DNA from: Pararobbsia alpina_A
GTDB taxonomy: Bacteria > Pseudomonadota > Gammaproteobacteria > Burkholderiales > Burkholderiaceae
NCBI RefSeq assembly: GCF_965118125.1
Contig: NZ_OZ221287.1
Coordinates: 3,720,001 to 3,784,000 of the forward strand
DNA length: 64,000 nucleotides
Direction of reading: 5' to 3'
The translations under genes and the position numbers were made by a program. The notes beneath the pieces are model-generated. The model was not told where the DNA came from. It saw nothing but the letters and a program-made list of their open reading frames with translations, and ran no database searches. Below are positions 1-8,962 of this stretch, in pieces (position 1 is the stretch's first letter; each line of letters begins with the position of its first letter).

Positions 1-128
1 TCGCCGGCTCGCACGGCCGTTCGGGCAATCTGCGCAGCAAAGTGGAGCATCGCGCGCAGGGTGCGTGTTCGCGAAGGCGCCGTCAATCGGGCTTGCGAAC
101 GACAAGACGGCATACGCTTCCAGAAAAC

Positions 129-154
129 AAAAACGGCGCCGCGGCGCCGTTTTT
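129..154 (-). terminator. Terminator after glnB
   Basis: A perfect GC-rich inverted repeat (arms around ACGGCGCC/GGCGCCGT) is bracketed by A and T runs, so it can work in either direction. It lies 17 nt past the glnB stop codon and most simply ends the nadE-glnB transcript. Confidence 0.75.
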
Positions 155-171
155 CCTATCCCTTCGCCCGC

Positions 172-510
172 TCAGATCGCGGCTTCGTTCTCTTCGCCGG
201 TCCGGATCCGGATCACGCGGTCGATGTCCGAGACGAAAATCTTGCCGTCGCCGATCTTGCCCGTGCGTGCGGCATTGACGATCGCGTCGATCACGCTGTC
301 GCACTGCGCGTCGGTCACCACGACCTCGATTTTGACCTTCGGCAAAAAGTCGACGACATATTCTGCGCCGCGGTACAGCTCGGTGTGGCCCTTCTGACGG
401 CCGAAACCCTTGACCTCGGTCACCGTCAGGCCCGTGAGGCCGGCTTCAGCCAGCGCTTCGCGCACTTCGTCGAGCTTGAACGGCTTGATGATCGCAGTGA
501 TTCGTTTCAT
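172..510 (-). CDS. glnB: Nitrogen regulatory protein P-II
   Basis: This is a 112-residue PII signal protein. It senses 2-oxoglutarate, ATP/ADP and, through uridylylation, glutamine, and it controls glutamine synthetase adenylylation and NtrB in the cytoplasm. The length is the family standard. The T-loop is visible at about residues 37-55 with the uridylylation tyrosine at Y51 (ELYRGAEYVVDF), and the C-terminal signature (TGKIGDGKIFV) is present. The ATG is preceded by an AGGGA ribosome binding site. It follows nadE on the same strand with about 210 bp between, so it may have its own promoter. GlnB and GlnK cannot be separated by sequence alone. No amtB lies next to it, which favours GlnB. 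Confidence 0.93.
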   Translation of the reverse strand: MKRITAIIKPFKLDEVREALAEAGLTGLTVTEVKGFGRQKGHTELYRGAEYVVDFLPKVKIEVVVTDAQCDSVIDAIVNAARTGKIGDGKIFVSDIDRVIRIRTGEENEAAI

Positions 511-722
511 GGTGGTCCCTTAAAAGGCTTGATGTGCGGTGGATGCTTCGGATTCTTCTGATTCTTTTGATTCGGACGGTTTCGGGGGCGTCGCAGGCCC
601 GGCCGACCACCGGATCGGGCCGGTTATCGTCGGGCCGCACAGTCGCGTGCATGGGTGCATTCTACCTGCCTCGCCGGGACACTCGATGCGGGGTACACCT
701 CATGCGGGCGCCTCACGCCCGG

Positions 723-2774
723 CTATTGCTCGGGCACCGTGCTCAGTTCCTTGAGCCACACGATCGATTCCGAGTCGCTCGGCGCGCGCCAGTCACCGCG
801 CGGCGATAGCGATCCGCCCGTGCCGACCTTCGGCGCATTCGGGATGCACGACCGCTTGAACTGGCTCTGACGGAAGAACCGGTCGAGGAAGATGCCGAGG
901 TTGTGCTTGATCGCCGACAGGGCGTACTGATTGCGCGCGACCTTCGCGTTTTCGGGCCAGCGGCCCGTTTCGCGGTCATGCCAGGCCGAATACGACAGGA
1001 ATGCGACCTTCGACGGCGCGAAGCCGAACCGCAGCGTGTAGTACAGGTTGAAGTCCTGCAGTTCGTAGGGCCCGATCACCGACTCGGTCCTTTGCTCGAT
1101 CTTGCCCGACTCGCTCGACGGAATGAGTTCGGGACTGATCTCGGTCGACAACACGTTTTCGAGCACATCGACGCCGCTCTCTCCGATCTGACGCGTTTCG
1201 GCGACCCACCGCACAAGGTGCGTGATCAAGGTCTTCGGCACACTCGCGTTCACGTTGTAGTGCGACATATGGTCACCGACCCCATACGTACACCAGCCCA
1301 GCGCAAGTTCGCTGAGATCGCCCGTGCCGATCACGATCGCGTGGTTGAAGTTCGCGAGCCGGAACAGATGGTTCGTGCGCTCGCCGGCCTGCACGTTTTC
1401 GAACGTGACGTCGTACTGAGCCTGACCTTCGCTATAGGGATGGCCGAGGTCGCGCAGCATCTGTTCGCAGGCGGGCCGGATATCGATTTCGTGGGCCGTG
1501 CAGCCGACCACGCGCATCAACTCGCGCGCCTGATTCAGCGTGCGTTCGCTCGTTGCGAAGCCCGGCATCGTGTACGCCAGAATATTCGTGCGCGGCAACT
1601 TGAGCCGGTCCATGGCCTTAGCGCAGACCAGCAGCGCGTGTGTCGAATCGAGTCCGCCCGAAATGCCGATGACGACCTTCGAGATCTTGCTCGACGACAG
1701 CCGCTGCACGAGGCCCTGCACCTGAATGTTGTAGACCTCGTTGCAGCGCTCGTCGCGACGGCGCGGATCGGCCGGCACATACGGGAACCGTTCGACATTG
1801 CGATTGAGCGGCAGTGCGCGATCGAGGGGCGCCCGCATATCTACCGGAATCACACGGAAGCGTGCGACTTCGTCCCGATGACGGCGCACGGATTGCGCGA
1901 ACGTCGTCATATGCAGGCGCTCATGCGAGAGCCGCTCGAGATCGACATCGGCATAGATCAGATGCGAGTCGTCGAGGAAGCGCTCGGACTCGGCGAGCAG
2001 CTCGCCGTTTTCATAGATCAGTGCCTGACCGTCCCACGCGAGATCAGTCGTCGACTCACCCCGCCCGGCCGATGTGTAGAGATACGCGGCAAGGCAGCGC
2101 GCCGATTGCTGGCCGACGAGCTGATGACGATAGCCCGATTTGCCGACGACGACATTCGAAGCGGACAGATTGATCAGCACGGTCGCGCCCGCGAGTGCGG
2201 CGAACGACGATGGCGGAATTGGCACCCACACGTCTTCGCAGATTTCCGCATGAAAACGCAGCAGCGGCATCTGCGTGGCCTGGAAGACCAGGTCCGCGCC
2301 GAATGGCACCGTGCGATCGAAGAGTTCGATCGAGTCGACTGCCGCGTTCTCCGCGGCGCTGAACTGGCGCGCCTCGTAAAACTCGCTGTAGTTCGGCAGA
2401 TAGCTCTTCGGCACGATCCCCTGCACCTGCCCCGCCGACACCACCACCGCACAATTGAACAAGGTGTGCTGCACGCGCAGCGGCATGCCGACAATCACCG
2501 TCGCCGCGATTTCATTCGACGCATCGACGATGGTCCTCAGCGCCGCTTCACACGCATCGAGCAGGGCGGACTGATGAAACAAGTCATCGCAGGTGTAGGC
2601 CGAGAGTCCGAGTTCGGGAAACGCAACGATGACCGCGCCTTGCGCGGCGGCCTTGCGTGCGAGCGCGATCGTCTCGGCGGCATTGAATGCGGGGTCGGCA
2701 ACCCGGCAGCGCGGCACGCCGACGGCGACACGCGCAAAACCATGGGTGTAGAGATTGAAGAACGGGTGGGTCAT
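723..2774 (-). CDS. nadE: Glutamine-dependent NAD+ synthetase
   Basis: This 683-residue enzyme makes NAD+ from deamido-NAD+, ATP and glutamine, the last step of NAD biosynthesis. It is the long two-domain form. An N-terminal nitrilase-type glutaminase domain (about 1-290) has the triad E54 (FPELGLSA), K123 (PKSYLPNY) and C179 (AEICEDVW). A C-terminal synthetase domain has the PP-loop SGGLDS at 372-377. Ammonia from the first domain is channelled to the second. The length matches the large mycobacterial-type NadE rather than the 540-residue form. It is upstream of glnB on the same strand, linking nitrogen status and glutamine use, and divergent from the acyltransferase gene at 2914. Confidence 0.95.
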   Translation of the reverse strand: MTHPFFNLYTHGFARVAVGVPRCRVADPAFNAAETIALARKAAAQGAVIVAFPELGLSAYTCDDLFHQSALLDACEAALRTIVDASNEIAATVIVGMPLRVQHTLFNCAVVVSAGQVQGIVPKSYLPNYSEFYEARQFSAAENAAVDSIELFDRTVPFGADLVFQATQMPLLRFHAEICEDVWVPIPPSSFAALAGATVLINLSASNVVVGKSGYRHQLVGQQSARCLAAYLYTSAGRGESTTDLAWDGQALIYENGELLAESERFLDDSHLIYADVDLERLSHERLHMTTFAQSVRRHRDEVARFRVIPVDMRAPLDRALPLNRNVERFPYVPADPRRRDERCNEVYNIQVQGLVQRLSSSKISKVVIGISGGLDSTHALLVCAKAMDRLKLPRTNILAYTMPGFATSERTLNQARELMRVVGCTAHEIDIRPACEQMLRDLGHPYSEGQAQYDVTFENVQAGERTNHLFRLANFNHAIVIGTGDLSELALGWCTYGVGDHMSHYNVNASVPKTLITHLVRWVAETRQIGESGVDVLENVLSTEISPELIPSSESGKIEQRTESVIGPYELQDFNLYYTLRFGFAPSKVAFLSYSAWHDRETGRWPENAKVARNQYALSAIKHNLGIFLDRFFRQSQFKRSCIPNAPKVGTGGSLSPRGDWRAPSDSESIVWLKELSTVPEQ

Positions 2775-2913
2775 GACGCAATCCTAGGGGTACCGCACCG
2801 GCATCCGATGCCGGGTGGGCAACGCGGGACGGGATATGCAGCTAAGATAGGGACGAATTAAGACCTTATGCATCGCGCTTGATCGGCGAGGCTTTCGGAG
2901 TCATCCAGTTCTG

Positions 2914-4254
2914 ATGGATTATCGCACGCGCATCGTTGACTCACCGGCAGACCTTGATGCCGAAATGTGGAACGCCCTGCTCGCAAAGCAGCCACGCCCG
3001 ACACCCTTTCTCCGGCACGAATTCCTAAGCGCGCTGACCACCGCCGGTTGCGCGACGGCCGAAACAGGGTGGGCGCCGCGCTTCGTGACGATATGGCGCA
3101 CGACGGGTAACAGTTCGAAGAATGGGCAAGGCGACACGGACGACGCGAATGTCGCACAGGTCGCACATGTGGCGGACAACGCCAGCGACGAAAACGGCGC
3201 GGACGACGGTGTCGTCCATACCCTCGGTGACAACGAAAAGATCGGCGCGACGAGCTTCGAAGGCGAAGAACTCGTGGCTGCCACGCCGCTGTATCTCAAG
3301 GACCATTCGTACGGTGAGTATGTGTTCGACTGGGCCTGGGCCGATGCGTATCGGCGCAATGGTCTCGAGTACTACCCGAAGCTGCTCTGCGCCGTACCGT
3401 TCACGCCCGTGACCGGCGCGCGCCTGATGGCCGTCGACGACGAAAGCCGCCTGACCCTCGCCGCAACGTTACGCGCGCTCGCCGAAGAATCCGGCGTGTC
3501 ATCGCTGCACATTCTCTATCCGACCGACGAAGAAGCGACCGTGCTCGACGCGGTCGGCCTGATGGCTCGAACCGGCGTGCAGTTTCACTGGGAAAATCCG
3601 GGTTATCAGAGCTTCGACGATTTCCTCGCGACGCTCGAGCAAAAGAAACGCAAAAACATCCGAGCGGAACGCAGAAAGGTTCAGGAAGCTGGTGTGACGA
3701 TGCGTCGAATCAAGGGCCCCGACATTACCGAAGCCGACTGGCGATTCTTCAATCGCTGTTACCAGCAGACCTACCGCGATCACTATTCGAGTCCGTACCT
3801 GAATCTGAATTTCTTCAGGACGATCGGACAGACGATGCCCGACAACTTGCTGATGGTCATCGGCGAGCGTGAGGGCAAGCCCGTCGCGAGCTCACTCGTC
3901 GTCTACCAACGCGAGATCGACGGCGGCACGCTCTATGGACGTTACTGGGGCGCCATCGAACACATCCCCTGCCTGCACTTCGAAACGGCCTACTACCAGC
4001 CGCTCGAATTCTGCATCGAAGAAGGTTTGCGAGCTTTCGAAGGCGGCGCGCAAGGCGAACACAAAATGGCACGCGGCTTCCTGCCGACCGTCACGCACTC
4101 CGCGCACTGGCTCGCCCATCCGTCATTCGCCGATGCGGTCGAGCGGTTCCTCGCCCAGGAAACCGCGCATATGCAGAACTACGTCGATGAGCTGCGCGAG
4201 CATGACCCGTTCAGGCACCCGACGCCCGAGGCAAGCGGTCCGGCTTGCGAATGA
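2914..4254 (+). CDS. Predicted N-acyltransferase (GNAT/FemAB-like, COG3146 type)
   Basis: The 446-residue protein resembles the DUF482/COG3146 family of predicted N-acyltransferases, which share the FemAB/GNAT fold. The substrate is unknown. Family-like features are the N-terminal segment with PFLRHEFLSAL (31-41), the basic stretch KKRKNIRAERRKV, and a C-terminal GARGF-like region (KMARGFLPTVTHSAHWL). Residues about 66-118 form an acidic, low-complexity insertion rich in Asp, Asn and Ala, which splits the conserved N-terminal part. No strong ribosome binding site precedes the ATG, but the start fits the family N-terminus. It diverges from nadE and converges on ppa. The family call is fairly sure; the function is not known. 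Confidence 0.8.
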   Translation: MDYRTRIVDSPADLDAEMWNALLAKQPRPTPFLRHEFLSALTTAGCATAETGWAPRFVTIWRTTGNSSKNGQGDTDDANVAQVAHVADNASDENGADDGVVHTLGDNEKIGATSFEGEELVAATPLYLKDHSYGEYVFDWAWADAYRRNGLEYYPKLLCAVPFTPVTGARLMAVDDESRLTLAATLRALAEESGVSSLHILYPTDEEATVLDAVGLMARTGVQFHWENPGYQSFDDFLATLEQKKRKNIRAERRKVQEAGVTMRRIKGPDITEADWRFFNRCYQQTYRDHYSSPYLNLNFFRTIGQTMPDNLLMVIGEREGKPVASSLVVYQREIDGGTLYGRYWGAIEHIPCLHFETAYYQPLEFCIEEGLRAFEGGAQGEHKMARGFLPTVTHSAHWLAHPSFADAVERFLAQETAHMQNYVDELREHDPFRHPTPEASGPACE

Positions 4255-4296
4255 AATGGAAAATCTTTTGACACCTGCGGCGCCGCCCGTGCGTCG

Positions 4297-4318
4297 ATAT
4301 TCGCTGTTCAGCGAATAT
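4297..4318 (+). terminator. Perfect inverted repeat after acyltransferase gene
   Basis: Ten-base arms ATATTCGCTG/CAGCGAATAT are separated by TT. GGCGTTTTT follows, and then a further palindrome CGAATATTCG at 4330-4339. The site is 43 nt past the acyltransferase stop. A weak terminator is likely; a protein-binding palindrome is possible. Confidence 0.4.
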
Positions 4319-4374
4319 GGCGTTTTTGGCGAATATTCGATGATCCAGCCGAGCGCCAAGCCGAACTGATGGCG

Positions 4375-4412
4375 CAAAAAAACCCGGCGGTCATGCATTC
4401 GCCGGGTTTTTT
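4375..4412. terminator. Bidirectional terminator between convergent genes
   Basis: An A run, the stem AACCCGGCG/CGCCGGGTT with a 10-nt loop, and a T run lie between the acyltransferase gene (+) and ppa (-). The symmetry would stop transcription from both sides. Confidence 0.8.
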
Positions 4413-4465
4413 CCAGTCCGATTGCGACAGCGACCACGCCGGGCCGCCGTAGCGAACGACGGAGC

Positions 4466-4993
4466 TTACTTCTGCGCGTTCGCCACGCCGTCGGTGATTT
4501 CCTTGTGGGCGGCTTCGATGCCGACCCAGCCTTCAACCTTGACCCACTTGCCCTTTTCGAGTGCCTTGTAGTTCTCGAAGAAGTGCTTGATCTGGTCCTT
4601 CAAGTAGCCCGGCACGTCGTCCATCGACTTGATATGCGCGGTCATCGGGCAGACCTTGTCGTGCGGCACGGCGATCAGCTTCGCATCCACGCCCGACTCG
4701 TCGGTCATTTGCAGCATGCCCAGTGCACGCGCACGCACGACCGAGCCCGCCAGCAGCGGGAACGGCGTGATCACCAGCACGTCGACCGGGTCGCCGTCGC
4801 CCGACAGCGTGTGCGGAATAAAGCCGTAGTTCACCGGGTAACGCATGCCCGTGCCGACAAAACGGTCGACGACGAGCAGGCCCATTTCCTTGTCGGCTTC
4901 GTACTTGACCGGATCGCTTTGCGCGGGAATCTCGATGATGACGTTGAAATCGGACGGCAGGTCTTTGCCAGCAGGCACGCGATCGAAGCTCAT
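4466..4993 (-). CDS. ppa: Inorganic pyrophosphatase
   Basis: This is a 175-residue family I soluble pyrophosphatase. It hydrolyses PPi to phosphate and drives nucleotide polymerisation forward. The signature SGDGDPVDVLV (64-74) carries the metal-binding aspartates D66, D68 and D71. The length equals the E. coli-type hexameric enzyme. The reading frame extends 24 codons upstream, but MSFDRVP at 4993 is the family start and lies about 65 nt below a TATAAT box at 5065-5070, so I chose it. It follows hemY on the same strand but probably has its own promoter. Confidence 0.95.
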   Translation of the reverse strand: MSFDRVPAGKDLPSDFNVIIEIPAQSDPVKYEADKEMGLLVVDRFVGTGMRYPVNYGFIPHTLSGDGDPVDVLVITPFPLLAGSVVRARALGMLQMTDESGVDAKLIAVPHDKVCPMTAHIKSMDDVPGYLKDQIKHFFENYKALEKGKWVKVEGWVGIEAAHKEITDGVANAQK

Positions 4994-5064
4994 GGTGTTC
5001 TCTGTTTCAGGGGGTCTGTCGGTCGGCGCGCAACGCGCCGTTCGGGGAAATGTTGTCGGCCGCA

Positions 5065-5070
5065 ATTATA
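5065..5070 (-). promoter_or_regulatory. -10 box of ppa promoter
   Basis: A perfect TATAAT on the minus strand sits 72-77 nt before the ppa ATG. No good -35 hexamer is seen 16-18 nt upstream. A transcription start near 5058 would give a leader of about 65 nt. Confidence 0.5.
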
Positions 5071-5089
5071 GCGGCAAGGCCGCCGGGCC

Positions 5090-5114
5090 CTCGCCGCTGG
5101 CGGCCAGCGGCGAG
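5090..5114 (-). terminator. Hairpin after hemY
   Basis: A perfect 11-bp stem (CTCGCCGCTGG/CCAGCGGCGAG, 3-nt loop) starts 13 nt past the hemY stop. No T run follows. It may be an mRNA 3'-end stabiliser or a weak terminator before the ppa promoter. Confidence 0.4.
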
Positions 5115-5127
5115 ACCTTGGCCGATC

Positions 5128-6321
5128 TCAGGTCAGCTTCACGGCAAGCGCACTCGCACGATAGTGCGAACTCGCCTCGAGCGTATTGCCGAGTTCTTCA
5201 TGGAGCCGGGCCAGCGCGCGATGCGCACGGACCTTCAGCGTGTCGTTCTCACCCGCAAGCGCAAGCGACTGTTCAAGGAAGGCCTGCGCCTTGCCCCACA
5301 GCTGTTGCTGCAGGCAGAGCCGGCCGAGCGTGAACTTCAGGTCGGCATCGTCAGGATGATCTTCCTGCCAGCCCTCGGCGCGCTGAATCAAAGGCAGCGC
5401 CTCGCTGCCGCCGCAGTCTGCATAACGGCGCAGCAGCCGCGCATCCCACTGCTGGGCAAGCGCATCCTCGACGATCTTGCGTGCCTCGCGAGGCCTGTCG
5501 AGCTGGAGCAACAGATCGGCGGCGAGATCCGCAATGCGCGGTGTCTGGCGCTCGGTGAGCGGCAGGCCGTCCCAGCATTCGAGCAACGCGACCGAATCGT
5601 GGCGCCGGTCGCGCAGCAGGTTTTCAGCCGAGAGCTGACGCAGCCGCAATGCCACGGCCGGATGAATCGCTTCGCGCTTTTCGAGTTGCTTGACGAGCTT
5701 GAGCACCTCGGGCCAATGCTTGAGCTGCTGATGCGCACGCAACGCAATCTGCTGCGCATGCAGGCGTCGCACGCCCTGCGCTTCGAGTTCGGCGAGCGCA
5801 TTCAAAGCGCCCTCGGCGTCGCGCGCATCGGCCCGCATATCGGCACTCGCCATCAGGCGCGCATCCTGCCAGTCCTTTTCGGAAATCTGCTCGAGCCACG
5901 CATCGCGGCGCGCATATTCGTGCATGCGGTGTGCAGCGAGCGCGCCGATGATCGCGGCGGGCGGCTGGTTTTCCCCGATCACGCCTGCATCGCGCGCCGC
6001 TTTCTCGGCGCGCGAGAACCGGCCTGAAAACAGATTCGCGACGGCCTCACGCAACGACGCATGCGCCTTCGCGGCACGCGAGCGCGCACGATAGGCCGCT
6101 ACGCGATCGGGCATCTTCCAGATATTGCGCACCGTGCGGATCACGATGTGCAGCACGATAAACGTGACGACGATCGCCACGATCGCAAAGTTCAGCGACA
6201 TGTCGACCCGATACGGGTCATAGACGATCAGCACCTGCCCCGCATCGAAATGGCCGAACAACGCGATCACGACCGCAGCGACAAAGAGCAGGACCAGCCA
6301 GAAGAGAGCACGCATCGCCAT
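5128..6321 (-). CDS. hemY: HemY-like inner-membrane TPR protein
   Basis: This 397-residue protein is the proteobacterial HemY of the hemCDXY cluster. It is not protoporphyrinogen oxidase. It has two N-terminal membrane helices (about 5-23 and 43-63), then a periplasmic or cytoplasmic tail of helical TPR-like repeats (residues 90-390, rich in Ala, Arg and Leu). The family is thought to scaffold late haem biosynthesis at the membrane. The reading frame extends 16 codons further upstream into hemDX, but MAMRALFW at 6321 lies 4 nt past the hemDX stop and begins directly before the first helix, so I chose it (MRALFW at 6315 is an alternative). Confidence 0.85.
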   Translation of the reverse strand: MAMRALFWLVLLFVAAVVIALFGHFDAGQVLIVYDPYRVDMSLNFAIVAIVVTFIVLHIVIRTVRNIWKMPDRVAAYRARSRAAKAHASLREAVANLFSGRFSRAEKAARDAGVIGENQPPAAIIGALAAHRMHEYARRDAWLEQISEKDWQDARLMASADMRADARDAEGALNALAELEAQGVRRLHAQQIALRAHQQLKHWPEVLKLVKQLEKREAIHPAVALRLRQLSAENLLRDRRHDSVALLECWDGLPLTERQTPRIADLAADLLLQLDRPREARKIVEDALAQQWDARLLRRYADCGGSEALPLIQRAEGWQEDHPDDADLKFTLGRLCLQQQLWGKAQAFLEQSLALAGENDTLKVRAHRALARLHEELGNTLEASSHYRASALAVKLT

Positions 6322-6325
6322 CGCG

Positions 6326-8962
6326 TCAGTCCCCGCTCTTGTATTGATGGATCGCGTCGAGGCTCGCATTGAGGTTCGGCAGCTCGACCGCGGTCGATGC
6401 CTGCCGTACCTGTGCGATCAGGTCGCGCTCGGTACGCGTCGCCGGTGCATTCGGATCGAAGTAATGCGCGATCGCGGCATTCGCGGCGTCGAGGTCCGAG
6501 TCCATCGTCTTCTGATCGCGCGAGAGCAGCGACAGGCGCGCCGACAGCAAGCGCAGGCGCAGGTTCGCGCGAACGTATTGCCCCTGATCCGGCGCAACCA
6601 GCATCGCGTCGGCGTTGTCGATGCGGCGAACCTGAACGACGCCGGAGAGCTGGTGCAGCAGTCGTGTGCCGAACTCACCCCAAAAAGCGTCAAAGCGTTT
6701 GACCGCATTCGAGAAGGCATTGCCACCGGTCGCACCGGCCGTGGCCGACGCAGCCGAGCTGGTATCCGTCGACGCGGCCGCCGACGATGACGCCGAGTCT
6801 GCCTGCGGCACGGGGCCTTCGCCCGCGAGCGGCAGCGAGTCGATGCGTGCGATCGCATCATCGAGCTTGATCGCGAGGCCGGCGATGTCGACGTTCGGCG
6901 TCGCCTTGAGCTTGTCGATGTCCTGCGCGAAGGCCTTGCGAATCGCGAGGATCTGCGCGCCTTCGGTCTGCGACAGGCGCGCGTCGGCGTTCTGCAGGGC
7001 AAACAGCGCGAGTTGCACATTGCCCGTCAGCTGAAGCTGCTGGCTGGCGTTCGCGACGATCTGCTCGATCTCCGACAACGTCCACTGCGTGCGATCGCGC
7101 GCGAGGTCCTGATACATGTTTTGCAGCGCCTGCTGCTGCCCCTGCGCATCGGCCAGCTTGCCTTCGATCTGCGACAGGCGCCGGTCGGTCTGCTGCGCGA
7201 ATTCGAAGGCGCGCGTGCTTTCCTGCGTCGAAGCCGCGGCGGTGCGTTCGCTCGTCTGCTGACGGTCGTTGAGCGCGCGCTCCATCCGGTCGAGCTTGCG
7301 GTTCAACGCGTACGCGCCGACGCCCGCCGCCACGGCGAGGATCAGGGCCAGCCATGCGAGCAAGAGGCGTCCGCGTTGCCGGCCCGACGGTGCGGGCCGG
7401 TCGGCGCCGCTCGCGCTGAAGCGCGTCGGCGGCATGGGGGTCGGTGTCAAGGTGTCTTTCGAATCAGTCATGCTCGATGAAGCTCCGCGAGGAGTCGATG
7501 AAGCGGCCGGAGTCGCACCGGTCCGCGGAGACGGGTCCGTCGAGGCCCGATCTCCGGTGGCTGAATTGACAGACGGGCCAGCGTGCACATCGGCACGCGG
7601 CGTTTCGGGTTGTGGCGCATCACCCCGCGAGTTCTGCGACGCTTGTGCCGCAGTCGTTGCGTTCAAAGCCGGGTCTTCGACCCTGGCTTTGGCATCGCCT
7701 TCAACCCCGGCGTCCAGGGCAAGAATCGCGCGTATCAGCGCCGCATCGCCTGCTCCGCTGATCGTAACTGTACCAAACCCGCCATTTCGAGCCGATTCGG
7801 CGATGCGCGGATGCGGCACGACAAAACGCGCGCGGTGCAGCGCAGCCTGTTCCCGAGCGTCGAAATGAATTTCGGCGAGCGTCGACAGGTTACGCACGCC
7901 CTCGGAACTGGTCACGACCCAGACCGGGTCACGTTCCGGGTGCTGCTCCGTCAGCCAGCGCCGCACCTGGGTCAACGCCGCCGGATCCGGCACCGGCACG
8001 CTGCGCTGGTAAGCGACGACCGGCTCGACTTCAGCACCGCGTTCACGCAGCGTGTCGGCGACGAGTTCGCGTCCGCCATTGCCGCGCACGAGCAGCACGC
8101 GCCGCCCGGCGAGCGAAGCCAGGCCCAACTCGCGTTCGAGCGCGGCAATCAGCGTTTCCGAGTCAAAGCGCACCGAGTCCGGGTCGACGGGCGTGTCGGT
8201 CGATGCGCTGACAGTCGAGCCTTCCGCCGTTGCCGCCGCAGCAGCGTCGACGGTGACAGGATCGGGCGGCGGGGCAAAGAAACTGTCGCTTGATACGGCT
8301 CGAGCGGCCGCGGCACGTTGCGCCTCACTCCGGGTCGGCGTCGTTCCCGCGTCCGGCTGCGGGGTTGCGGCGGCGACAGGTACCGTAGGCGATGCAGTTG
8401 TCGATGACGACCCCGGCGTAGCAAACGGGCCCGGTCTCGACGTCTCCGGGCCGCCGGTCAGTGCACGCGCCTGAACCGCTGCGCCGTCAGGCGCGATGAC
8501 CCGATATCCGGGCGCGGCGATCCCGTGATGCGACAGCGCCGCGATGCTCCCCGGGCCGACGACCGCGACCGGCACGTGTTCGGGCCAGACGCCCTTGAAG
8601 CGCGCGAAGGCCTGATCGATGGCGTTCGGCGAGACAAAAACCACGAGTGCACAGTCGCCAACCCGCCCGAGCGCGGCATCGAGCGGCGCGGGATCCTGTG
8701 CCGGCGCAATGGCAATCAACGGAAATTCAACGGCTTCGCATCCGTTTTCGCGCAGGGACGCGGCAAGCGCCGCGGACTGGCCCGCAGGCCGCGTCAGGAT
8801 GACTCGAGTCGGACCGGCTGCGCGTACGGCACGAGCCGTCGACGAACTGGACGTGTCGGGAGTGTCGGACATAGCGGGCGCAGGGTCGTCGCGCTGCGGC
8901 CGCGACGGCGGGTTACCGGACGGATCCGGCGAATGGTCGGGCACAGCCGGCCCTTGCGTCAT
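6326..8962 (-). CDS. hemDX: Fused uroporphyrinogen-III synthase / HemX
   Basis: This 878-residue fusion has two parts. Residues about 51-415 are HemD, which cyclises hydroxymethylbilane to uroporphyrinogen III (motifs VILTRPAGQ, VFVSPNAI, LLVRGNGGREL, YQR). Residues about 498-878 are HemX, with one membrane helix (532-554), a coiled coil (556-640) and a periplasmic domain. HemX has often been called a uroporphyrin-III methyltransferase, but no SUMT motif is present here. Between the two HemD lobes, residues about 167-265 are a Pro/Ala/Thr/Ser-rich linker that ordinary HemD lacks. A second such linker (420-497) joins HemD to HemX. The start overlaps the hemC stop (ATGA). M31 (MSDTPD) is an alternative start. 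Confidence 0.9.
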   Translation of the reverse strand: MTQGPAVPDHSPDPSGNPPSRPQRDDPAPAMSDTPDTSSSSTARAVRAAGPTRVILTRPAGQSAALAASLRENGCEAVEFPLIAIAPAQDPAPLDAALGRVGDCALVVFVSPNAIDQAFARFKGVWPEHVPVAVVGPGSIAALSHHGIAAPGYRVIAPDGAAVQARALTGGPETSRPGPFATPGSSSTTASPTVPVAAATPQPDAGTTPTRSEAQRAAAARAVSSDSFFAPPPDPVTVDAAAAATAEGSTVSASTDTPVDPDSVRFDSETLIAALERELGLASLAGRRVLLVRGNGGRELVADTLRERGAEVEPVVAYQRSVPVPDPAALTQVRRWLTEQHPERDPVWVVTSSEGVRNLSTLAEIHFDAREQAALHRARFVVPHPRIAESARNGGFGTVTISGAGDAALIRAILALDAGVEGDAKARVEDPALNATTAAQASQNSRGDAPQPETPRADVHAGPSVNSATGDRASTDPSPRTGATPAASSTPRGASSSMTDSKDTLTPTPMPPTRFSASGADRPAPSGRQRGRLLLAWLALILAVAAGVGAYALNRKLDRMERALNDRQQTSERTAAASTQESTRAFEFAQQTDRRLSQIEGKLADAQGQQQALQNMYQDLARDRTQWTLSEIEQIVANASQQLQLTGNVQLALFALQNADARLSQTEGAQILAIRKAFAQDIDKLKATPNVDIAGLAIKLDDAIARIDSLPLAGEGPVPQADSASSSAAASTDTSSAASATAGATGGNAFSNAVKRFDAFWGEFGTRLLHQLSGVVQVRRIDNADAMLVAPDQGQYVRANLRLRLLSARLSLLSRDQKTMDSDLDAANAAIAHYFDPNAPATRTERDLIAQVRQASTAVELPNLNASLDAIHQYKSGD

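Noticed and set aside
1..128. Open frames at the left edge
   Set aside because: All three + frames are open or nearly so, but none shows a motif, and they run into the glnB terminator. I could not assign a gene.
903..2861. 652-codon open frame on the + strand
   Set aside because: It is fully antisense to nadE, which has intact catalytic motifs. Its product is Arg/His/Val-rich with no domain, as expected from GC-rich shadow frames.
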